Source: Pedobacter sp. WC2423 (GTDB lineage Bacteria; Bacteroidota; Bacteroidia; Sphingobacteriales; Sphingobacteriaceae). From it: a stretch of 64,000 bases of DNA. The stretch covers positions 310,001 through 374,000 of the forward strand of contig NZ_CP162005.1 in assembly GCF_040822065.1 (NCBI RefSeq), given 5' to 3'. Position numbers and translations under genes: made by a program. The notes under the pieces were generated by a model, which was not told where the DNA came from, did no database searches, and was given only the letters and a program-made list of their open reading frames with translations. Shown here one piece after another: positions 39,301 through 51,300 of the stretch; within the stretch, counting starts at the first letter, position 1; each line of letters begins with the position of its first letter.

Positions 39301-42300
39301 TCCCGAAGAAGGAGCTGACAGGGACGAACTGGCTGAATATCTGAAAGAAAGATTACCAGAATACATGGTACCGGTGATTTTTATGATGGAAGTATTTCCA
39401 TTGACGGCCAACGGTAAAATTGATAAAAAAGCGTTGCCTGATGTGGCTTCGGCTGCCTTAAGGGAATATGCAGCACCGCGTGATCAGAGTGAGCAGCAAT
39501 TGGCTGAGATCTGGGAACGTCTGCTGGAAATACCACAGGCGGGTATCTATGATAACTTCTTTGAACGCGGCGGACATTCTTTATTAGTGATCAGACTGAT
39601 CGCAGCAATCAGAAAAGAAATGCAGACAGAACTGCTGGTTAAAGATGTATTTATACGTCCAACTCTTCATGAACTGGCTGCTTATATCAGGTTAATGGGA
39701 TTAACTGAACTGAATGCCGGCATTACTGTTCAGAAAAGACCAGAATTTATCCCATTGTCTTACAGTCAGGAGCGTTTATGGTTTATCGATCAGCTCGAAG
39801 GAAGTATACATTACCATATTCCGGCTGTATTCAGGTTGAATGGAATAGTCAATCAGCAGGCACTAAGTTGTGCCCTGCAACAGATTATTAACCGTCATGA
39901 AGCGCTTAGAACTGTAATCGGAGCAAAAGAAGGAGTTCCTTTTCAGCATATTTTAGCACCAGATCAGTGGCAACTGGAAGAGCTGACCATAGAAGGTAAG
40001 CTGCACGATCAGATCAGTGCATTTATTGATCGTCCATTTGTTTTATCGGCAGATCATATGCTGCGGGCGGGATTGATTCAACTGGAGCAGGAAGAACATA
40101 TACTGGTTGTCGCTATCCACCATATTGCTTCAGATGGCTGGTCATCTGCTATTATAGTCAGTGAACTTTCTGAGCTGTATACGGCTTACCTGGAAAATAC
40201 AACGGCAGCATTGACATTACCAGAAGTACAGTACGCAGATTATGCAATCTGGCAGCGTCAATATCTGAAGGGTGCAGTGCTGGAATCTTTACAACATTAT
40301 TGGAAACAGCAGTTGTCTGGTCTTGAGCCACTTGCCTTGCCTACTGATTTTATCAGACCAGTAGTTCAAAGTACCAAAGGAGCGATGCTGACTTTTAATA
40401 TAGATCCTGAACTGAGTAAAGCATTGAACCAGCTAAGTCAGCAACAAGGCACTACGCTGTTTATGACACTGATGTCTGTTTTGCAAGTGTTATTATACCG
40501 TTATACCGGACAGGAAGATATTTGCGTAGGTACTCCTGTAGCGGGCAGAAGCCGTCAGGAAGTAGAGGAACTGGTTGGTTTCTTCATCAATACGATAGCT
40601 ATACGTGCGGGTTTGAATGAGAATATTTCCTTCACAGAATTATTGCAACAGGTAAAAACTACGTTGCTGGAAGCTTATGAACATCAGGAATTGCCATTTG
40701 AAAAAGTAGTAGATACGGTAGTGAAAAGCAGGGATATGAGCATCAGCCCATTGTTCCAGGTGATGTTTGTTCTACAAAATGTACCGGATCACGCGGGTTG
40801 GGCTATGCCGGGCCTTACTTTAACGGAAGATGAAGTAGAGCTGACTACTGCAAAATTTGATCTGATCTTCAATATGGAAGAAGGGGAAGATGGGTTAATC
40901 CTCCACATTGAATACTGTACAGATTTGTTCAGACCTGCAACCATCAGCAGAATGGCCGGGCACTTTGAACAATTATTAAGAGCAGTGACTACTAGTCCTG
41001 CGCAGCAGATCAGTGTGTTGCCTTTATTGACTTCGCCAGAGAAACTGACACTGCTGCAAACCTTTACAGGTGTGCAGGCAGATTACCCTAAAGAAGAAAC
41101 TATAGTCTCACTTTTTGAAGCACAGGCACTCCAAACGCCGGACGCTATTGCGGTAAGTTATGAAACCAGTCAGTTGACTTACCGTCAGCTGCAGGAACGT
41201 TCTAATCAGCTTGGACATTATTTGTCCAGTATCGGTGTGGTCAAAGAAACGCTGGTGCCTCTTTGTATGAACAATGGACTGGATATGATTGTAGCCATTC
41301 TGGGTGTATTAAAAGCTGGTGGGGTTTATGTACCCATGGACCCTGCTTATCCTGAAGACCGTATTCAGTATATGGTAGAAGATACCGCAGCAGCTATTGT
41401 GATCAGTAACAGTGCTGACAGCTTTGTTTTAAAAACTATTGATGCAATTCGTGTACTGGTTGAAATGGACACTGATTTTGAGATGATCAGCAGCTATTCA
41501 ACTGAATCAGTGCCTGTAGCTGTAAATGCAGAAGATCTGGCTTATATCATTTATACCTCTGGTTCTACTGGTCGTCCTAAAGGGGTATTGATCGAACATA
41601 GGAATGTAGTCAGATTATTTGAAACGGAAACTCCATTATATGATTTCAATGCACAGGATGTATGGACCATGTTCCATTCGTTCTGCTTTGACTTCTCGGT
41701 TTGGGAAATGTATGGTGCGTTGTTTTATGGTGGTCGCCTGGTCATGGTACCTAAAAATATTTCGCGTGATATTACCTTGTTTGCTGAGTTACTGGTTAAA
41801 GAAAAGGTGACTGTACTGAACCAGACTCCGTCTTCGTTTTATGTATTGCAGGATTACCTGGTTACTTATACGGATACGATAGCAGTACGTTATGTGATTT
41901 TTGGCGGAGAAGCATTGAATCCGGGAAAACTCAGACAATGGAAGGAAGCTTACCAGGATTGTTCACTGATTAATATGTACGGTATTACTGAAACCACAGT
42001 GCATGTGACTTATCAGTTGCTTGATGACCAGCACCTGAACAGCAGTGCGAGTATCATTGGTAAAACAATTCCAACGTTAAGTGCCTATATTCTGGATGCA
42101 AAACAGCATCCTGTACCGATCGGCGTTCCGGGAGAACTCTATATCAGCGGTGCTGGTGTGGCCAGAGGCTATCTGAACAGGGAAGAATTGTCTGCAGAAA
42201 GGTTTATTGCCAATCCATTTGAAGCAGGGGAAAGATTATACCGTACAGGTGATTTAGCCCGCTGGTATCCGGATGGAAATATTGAATACCTGGGCCGTAT

Positions 42301-45300
42301 GGATGACCAGGTAAAAATCCGCGGTTTCCGTATCGAGCTTGGAGAAATTGAAAGCTGTTTACAGGAAAGTGGTTTGGTGAGCAACAGTGTGGTTCTGGCA
42401 AGAACAGGTCATTCGGGCGATAAACAATTAGTAGGTTATGTCGTGCCAGAAGCGGCATTTAGCAAAGAAGCAGTGCAGAACTGGCTGGGCACACGTTTAC
42501 CAGAATATATGGTGCCGGCTATATGGGTGATGATGGAAGATATTCCGTTGACATCCAATGGAAAAGTCAATCGTAAAGCATTGCCAGAGCCGGAGGTGGA
42601 TAAATTATTGAGTACTGTCTATGAAGCAGCACGCAATGAAACAGAAGAAAAACTAAGCGCAATCTGGCAGGAACTGCTGGGAGCAGAACGCATTGGTATT
42701 CATGATAACTTCTTTGAACTGGGTGGAGATTCCATCAGTATCATCAGGGTGGTTAGTAAGATCAAGCAACTGTTTAATAAAGAGGTCAAAGTATTTGAAG
42801 TTTATAAAGCGGCAACGATTGCGCAATTGGGAACGGTTGTGGATAGCAAGCCTGCGTTATTAAACAGCAGGGTATTGTATGATCAGCTTACAGCAGAAAT
42901 AGCGGAACTGAAAGATACGATGCTGCCAAAACTGGAAAATGCAGCGGCGATTGAAGATGTTTATCCAATGAGTGATATTGAACGCGGAATGATTTATGTT
43001 TCGCTGTTAAATCCGAAGGAAGCATTATATCATGACCAGTTTGTATGTCCTGTTCCGGTAACTTTTGATGCTGATCTGTTAAAAAGAGCATATGAACTGT
43101 TAGCGGTGAAACACAGTATTTTAAGGACTGCTTTCAAACTGGATGTGGATGGGAATGATCTTCAGCTTGTTCATAAACGTATTGATGTAGTCGTTCCGTC
43201 ATTTGATCTCAAAGAACTAGAAGATGATGCAGTAAAAAGTGCGGTGGAATTATATCTGGAAGAAGAAAGAGCTACTCCTTTTATTCCTGAAAAAGCACCT
43301 TTATGGAGAGCGGCCGTGTTTACTCAAAAAGATCAGCACCTACTGGCCTTCCAGTTTCACCATGCTATTCTGGATGGTTGGAGTCTGGCTTCTCTGAATA
43401 CAGAACTCTTCAATTTATGTAATCAATTGATCCGTGAGCCGGAGCAGGTTGTATTGCCATTATTGAAATGTACTTATAAGGATTTTATCATTGAAAGTCT
43501 GATCGCAAAAAATAGCGATGATCACACACAGTTCTGGAAAAATGAACTGGAAGATTATAAACGCCTCGATATTTTTACAGCGGAGAATGACTTCCAGGTC
43601 CTAAATCATCAGTTTGATGCAGATTTGGTTACCTTATTGAAAGAAAGAACCAAACAAGATAATATTTCCCTGAAGGGTTTGGCAATGGGTGCTTATTTGT
43701 ATGCATTGAACCTGCTTACTCAAGAAGATGAGCTTACTGTAGGTCTGGTGACCAATAACAGGCCACTGGTTGAAGATGCAGATCAGCTATTGGGCTGTTT
43801 CCTGAATACAAATCCTTTCAGGTTAAAAATATCAGCCCGGGAGCTGACATGGAGCAGCTATTTTGAGGCCATAGAAGCGCAGTTATTGTCACTGAAAGAA
43901 CGCGACAGAACGAGTCTGTTTGAAATCACCAAGGCTACCGGAGAACAGTCGTCTCATGACAATCCATTTTTTGATGCTTTATTCAATTATATCAACTTCC
44001 ACGTTTACAATAAACTGGATGCGGGGATTGCAGCAACCATTGCTGAAGAGTCTGCAGAAGAGGAATTGGCTATTGCAGGTTACGAGCTTACCAATACTTA
44101 CCTGGATTGTACAGTCAATACCACTGGTGATACGTTCAGCATCCAGTATATTTTACGTAAAAAGCTGAAGTCTGGTAAAAAACTGGCTGAACTGCTGGAA
44201 TATTTCAACAATATCATTCAGGCTTACCTGAATAATTATACAGGACTGGTTCGTGAAAGTGAAATCCTTCCGGTTCAGGAAGCTGCCCAATTATTGAAAG
44301 TCTTTACAGGTGTACCAGCTGGTTATCCGCTGGAAGAAACTATTGTATCGCTTTTTGAAACACAAGCGATTAAAACGCCCGATGCGGTTGCAGTAAGTTA
44401 TGAAACCAGTCATTTGACTTACCGTCAATTACAGGAGCGTTCTAATCAGTTAGGACATTACCTGTGCGGGATCGGTCTGACTAAAGAGATGCTCGTGCCG
44501 GTTTGCATGAGCAATGGACTGGACATGATCGTCGCTTTATTAGGGGTGTTAAAAGCGGGCGGTGCTTACGTGCCGATGGACCCTGCTTATCCACAAGATC
44601 GTATTCAGTATATGGTGGAAGATACGGCAGCGACTATTGTGATCAGTAACAGTACTGATAGTGAAACACTAAAATCTATCAGCAGTATTCGTAAACTGGT
44701 TGAAATGGACACAGATCAGGAGCTGATCAGTCAGTATTCAGTTTCGCCGGTAATGGTAAACGTGAATCCGGATAACCTGGCCTATGTAATTTATACATCT
44801 GGTTCAACAGGCCGCCCTAAAGGAGTGCTGATTGAACATGTGAATGTAGTCAGGTTATTTGAAACGGAATCACCATTATATGATTTTAATGAATTGGATG
44901 TTTGGACCATGTTCCACTCGTTCTGCTTCGACTTCTCAGTTTGGGAAATGTATGGCGCGCTGTTTTATGGTGGCCGCCTGGTCATTGTACCTAAGCATAT
45001 ATCCCGCGATACCACTTTGTTTGCGCAATTATTAGTCGAAGAAAAAGTGACTGTACTGAACCAGACTCCGTCTTCATTTTATGTATTGCAGGATTACCTG
45101 GTTACTTATACAGATACGATCGCTGTTCGTTATGTGATTTTTGGTGGGGAAGCACTAAATCCCGGAAAACTGAAACCATGGAGAGAGGCTTATACAGATT
45201 GCTTGCTGATTAATATGTACGGTATTACCGAAACAACGGTACACGTTACTTATCAGTTACTTGACGAGGAGCATTTGAATAGCAGTGCGAGTATTATTGG

Positions 45301-48300
45301 TAAAACAATACCCACGCTAAGTGCCTACATTCTGGACTTACAACAAAATCTGGTACCGATAGGGGTGCCAGGAGAACTCTATATCAGTGGTGCTGGTGTA
45401 GCCAGGGGATACCTGAACAGAGAAGAATTGACAGCGGAAAGATTTATCGCCAATCCATTTGTAGCGGGTGAAAGATTATACCGTACAGGTGATTTGGCAA
45501 GATGGTATCCGGATGGAAATATTGAATACCTGGGCCGTATCGATGACCAGGTGAAAATCCGCGGTTTCCGTATTGAGCTTGGAGAAATTGAAAGCGCTTT
45601 ACAGCAGAGCGGATTGGTGAGCAATAGTGTGGTACTGGCAAGAACTGGTCATTCGGGTGATAAACAACTGGTTGCTTATGTAGTGCCAGAAAAAGAATTT
45701 GATAAAGAAGCTGTACAAAACTGGCTTGGTTCAAGGTTGCCGGAATATATGGTGCCTGCAATATGGGTATTGATGGAAGAAATTCCATTGACATCCAACG
45801 GAAAAGTAAACCGGAAAGAATTACCGGATCCACAGGCAGGTGCGTTGTCTGCCAATGAATATCTGGCACCGCGAAGCGCAACTGAAGTGAAGATTGCAGC
45901 AATCTGGCAGCAATTGTTAGCAGTGCCGCGTATGGGTATCTATGATAATTTCTTTGAACTGGGAGGACATTCCCTGCTGGCTATCCGGTTATTGGGTGCG
46001 ATGCGCAGAGACCTGAAAGTGGAAATGCAGGTGAAAGAGCTGTTTGCTCATGCAACTATTGCCGCATTGGCAGCTTATGCGGATAAAAAATCAGACCGGA
46101 TTTTACTACCGGCAATTACTGTACAGCCTAAGCCGGAACGTATACCATTGTCGTTTGGACAGGAGCGTTTATGGTTCATTGATCAGTTGGAAGGAAGTAC
46201 ACATTACCATATTCCTGCAGTGCTGAAAATGCAGGGCAGGGTGAATAAAGAAGCTTTGCAGTATGCGATACAACAAGTAATCAACCGTCATGAGATCTTA
46301 AGAACAGTTTTGTTGCAAGCTCCGTATGGCGGAATGGTCGAGCAGCAGGTATTGCCTTCAGATTTATGGCAACTGGAAGAAATAGCAGAATCGGCGATTG
46401 TTGATTTTATTGACCGTCCTTTTAACCTGGCAGCAGATCATATGCTGAGAGCTGGACTGGTTATTTTAGCGGAAGATGAATATATGCTGGCCATAGTGAT
46501 GCACCATATTTCATCCGATGGCTGGTCAGTATCCTTACTGGTGAATGAAATTACAACGCTTTACAATGCTTATACTACGCAGCAGGTGGTTTCTTTAGCT
46601 CCTTTACCTATACAATATGCGGATTACGCGCTTTGGGAAAGAGCTTATCTGACCGGAGCAGTTTTAGCGCAGCAACAGGCTTATTGGGAAAAACAACTTG
46701 CGGGATTGGAACCGCTGGAACTTCCGGCAGATTATCCAAGACCAGCTGTTCAAAGTACCAATGGTGCTGTATTGCGTTTTGAAATAGAAAAAGAGTTAAC
46801 GAGCGGTTTACATGCTTTGGGTAATCAGCAGTCGGCCACTTTGTTTATGACTTTGTTTGCTTCTTTCCAGGTTTTACTGCACCGTTATAGTGGCCAGGAA
46901 AATATCTGTGTGGGTACCCCGGTTGCAGGCAGAAGACAACAGGAAGCAGAAGAGCTGATCGGTTTCTTTGTCAATACATTGGCAATCCATACTGATCTGA
47001 GCGGAAATCCTTCTTTTGTGAATTTATTACAGCACGTTAAAACTACGTTGCTGGATGGATATGAACATCAGGATATGCCTTTCGAAAAAATAGTAGAGGC
47101 TGTAGTGAAAACCAGGGATCTGAGCAGAAGTCCGTTATTCCAGGTGCTTTTTGTAATGCAGGATACGGTTGTCACGCTTACGGATGGTTTCCATGAGATC
47201 GCTATTTCAGCGGTTGAAAATGAGCATGTAGTGGCTCAGTTTGATCTTACTTTTACCCTCGCAGAAGAAGCAGGTGTATTACAGTTAAGTATAGATTATT
47301 GTACGGATATTTTTGCGCAAGAGACCATTGCCCGCATGGGCAGACATTATCAGCAGTTGCTGAGGTCTGTTGTAGAGATGCCATCACAGGATATTGCAGC
47401 GCTGGTAATGCTGACGCAGGAAGAAGAAAATACATTACAACAAATAGGACAGGGGCCGTTGGTTGCTTATCCTCAGGAGGAAACGTTTGTAAGCCTGTTT
47501 GAAAAACAAGCAGCAAATACGCCTGATGCGGTTGCCCTGATGTATGAAAATGATACTTTAACTTATCAACAAGTGAATGAGCGGGCGAATCAGCTGGCTT
47601 ATCATTTGATTACTTTAGGAGTTAAACCAGATATCCTGGTGCCGGTATGTATTACCCGTTCACCAGAAATGATTATTTCTATTCTGGGAGTGATGAAAGC
47701 AGGGGCAGCTTATATCCCTGTGGACACTAATTATCCGCCGCACAGGATCAGTTATTTACTGGAAGATGCGAAAGCAACGCTGGTGATCAGTAACAGTACG
47801 GTGAGTCATGTGATACCGGCTACTTCTGCTAAGTTAATTTTAATGGATGTGGACAGCGGAATGCTGAAACAATATTCAACTGCCAATCCAGCAGTAATGG
47901 CCGCACCACAGGATTTATCTTATGTGATTTATACTTCCGGCTCTACTGGTACGCCTAAAGGGGTACTGGTAGAACATGATGGAATGCTGAATCACTTATT
48001 TGCCAAAGTAAATGACCTGCAGTTAAACGCAGCATCTGTGCTGGCTTATACTGCCTCTTATACTTTTGATATTTCAGTATGGCAGATGTTTGCCGCGCTA
48101 TTGTGTGGAGGCCGCACTGTTATTTATGATGATGTACTGATTTTAAAACCTGTTTCTTTCCTTGAGCAGGTGGCTGAAGATGAAATTACTATTCTTGAAT
48201 TGGTGCCTTCTTATCTGAGGGCTTTATTGCAGGAAGAGCTGGATATAAAACTGGAAAAACTACAGTACTTACTGGTCACTGGGGAAGCAGTGAATCAGCC

Positions 48301-51300
48301 TTTGCTGGAGCAATGGTTCAGCCATCCTCTTTATGGGAATATTCCGGTCGTGAATGCTTATGGGCCAACGGAAGCTTCGGATGATATTACGCATTTTATA
48401 ATGCATGAAACACCGGTGGGTAACAGCGTGCCTCTGGGTAAGCCGGTACAGAACCTGCATATCTCCATACTGGATAAATCAGGACGCTTATGTGCCTTCG
48501 GAATTCCAGGAGAAATTTGTGTAACCGGGGTTGGGGTATCCCGTGGTTATCTGAACCGCGCGGAGCTGACTGCAGAGAAGTTTGTGACCAATCTGCAGGG
48601 GGAAAGAATGTACAAAACGGGAGATCTTGGACGCTGGCTGGCAGACGGGACTATCGAATACTTAGGGCGTATTGATGATCAGGTGAAAATCCGCGGTTAT
48701 CGTATCGAACTGGGAGAAATAGAAAAAGTATTGCTGCAGCATGAACAGGTTACAGCGGCAGTTGTGGTTGTGAAATCAGGAAATCTGATTGGCTATATCA
48801 CAGGCGCAGCTGCGGATAAGGATGTAATACGTCAATATCTGCTGCAAAAACTGCCTGAGTATATGGTGCCGGTACTGGTAGAATTGGAGCAGCTGCCATT
48901 GACAGCGAATGGAAAAGTGGATCGCAAATTATTGCCTGATCCATCTGCTGCATTATTAGTTAATAATTTATATGCAGCTCCGCGTAATGAAACAGAACAA
49001 ACACTGGTTACAATCTGGGAAGAGCTTTTGGAAACTACAGCGGTTGGCGTCCATGATAATTTCTTTGAGCGCGGCGGGCATTCCCTGCTGGCGATCAGAT
49101 TACTTGCGCTGATCCGTAGCAGACTGAAAGTGGAACTGGTTGTGAAAGATATATTTGTTTATCCAACAATTGCCGGTCAGGCAGATTTTCTATTGGCGCA
49201 GCATCCTGCTGATTTATTGCCACCGGTAACGGCTCAGGTACGTCCACAGCATATTCCGCTTTCCTTTAGCCAGGAGCGTTTATGGTTCATTGACAGGCTG
49301 GAAGGTACTGTTCATTACCATATACCCGGTGTATTTAAATTACAGGGCGAATTGAACAGAGAAAGTCTGCAATATGCCATTCAGCAAATTGTGAACAGAC
49401 ATGAAGTATTAAGAAGTGTGATCCACTGGTCTGAGGAAGACAATAGTGCTTATCAACAGATATTAGCACAAAATCAGTGGCAGTTAGCTGCAATTGAACC
49501 GGAATCCGGACCGGAAGATCTGACCACTGCTATTCAATCGTTTATACAAGCTCCTTTTGATTTGTCTGCAGACCATATGTTAAGAGCAGGATTGGTAACA
49601 CGCAGTGAAACGGATCATTTGTTAGTTCTTGTAACGCACCATATTGCATCTGACGGCTGGTCTGAAGGAATTCTGGTCAAAGAACTGACTGAATTATATA
49701 ACGCGCATGTAGAAAAACGCGATACGTCATTGTTGCCGGTGCCGCTGCAATATGCAGATTATGCCATGTGGCAGCGCAATTATTTACAGGGTACTGTCTT
49801 GACTAAACAACTGGATTACTGGACTACGCAATTGGCTGATACCACTATATTGGATCTGCCTGTTGACTTGACCAGGCCGGCTGTACAAAGTACAAATGGT
49901 GCGATGGCCGATTTTAAACTGGATACTGTATTGAGCTGGCAACTGCTGCAGTTCAGTCAGCAGCAGGGTACAACTTTGTTTATGACTTTACTGGCTGCAT
50001 TTAAAGTGTTGCTGTACAGATATAGTGGTCAGGATGATATTGCTGTGGGTATACCAGTGGCGGGAAGAAAGCAGGAAGAGGTAGAAGGACTGATTGGATT
50101 CTTTATCAATACCCTTGCTATACGTACCAATTTAAGTGGAGAACCAGCATTCAGCGACTTGTTGAAACAGGTTAAAGAAACGCTTTTAGAAGGCTATACT
50201 TACCAGGATACTCCTTTTGAAAAGGTTGTAGATGCGGTAGTTGAAAACCGGGATATCAGCAGAACACCAGTATTCCAGGTCATGTTTGTATTGCAGAATA
50301 CACCGGAAGAAGCTGAAGTGAAATTGGGAGAGATGGTCTTATCTGCAGAAGATATTGAACACACGTCTTCCAAATTTGATCTCACTTTTGTACTGAAAGA
50401 AAATGAAGATGGGCTGGACCTGAGTATAGAATACTGCACGGACTTGTTCCATAAGGCTACTATTGCCCGTATGGCAGGCCATTACGAGCAGTTGTTACAA
50501 GCAATTCTGTCGGGGCCTGAACAGCAGATCAATAGCATTAACTTCCTGACTGCGGGAGAAACGCAGCAAGTATTAGAAGATTTCGCAACTGCCCCGGTCA
50601 ATTATCCGGTTGAAACCACTGAATCTTTAGTATCTCTTTTCAAAAAACAGGCTTTAGGTAATCCGGATGCAATTGCATTGGTTGCTGAAAATATCAGCCT
50701 GACTTATGGAGAACTCGACAGAAAATCTGATCAGCTGGCACAGGAGCTGAAAGGCAAAGGTGTTAGCGCTGAACAATTGATCCCTGTTTGTCTGGACAGA
50801 AGTCCGGAGCTGATTATCAGTATCCTGGGTATTCTGAAAGCAGGAGGTGCTTATGTACCTGTTGATGCGGGTTATCCGCAGGATCGTATTGTTTATATGT
50901 TAGCAGATTGTAACAGCAGTCTGGTCATCACGAATAATAAATACGCGGGGTTATGCCAGAGAGAAGATGCAAGTCTGTTGCTGATTGAAGAGCTGGATGC
51001 GATTTGGAATAAGAAAGAAGCGGTGTCTAATCTGGAAATTCTTCCAAATCAACTTGCCTATGTCATTTATACTTCGGGTTCAACTGGTCGTCCTAAAGGA
51101 GTAATGGTAGAGCATCATAGCGTGGTGAACCTGGTGAAATGGCATATTGGTGCTTATGAAGTCACTGCTGAAAGCAAGGCGACTGCCATGGCAAGTATCG
51201 GGTTTGATGCATTTGGCTGGGAAATATGGCCTTATTTGTGTGCCGGAAGTACGCTGCATCTGCTGGATGATGATACGCGTTTATCTCCTGAAGAAGTTGC

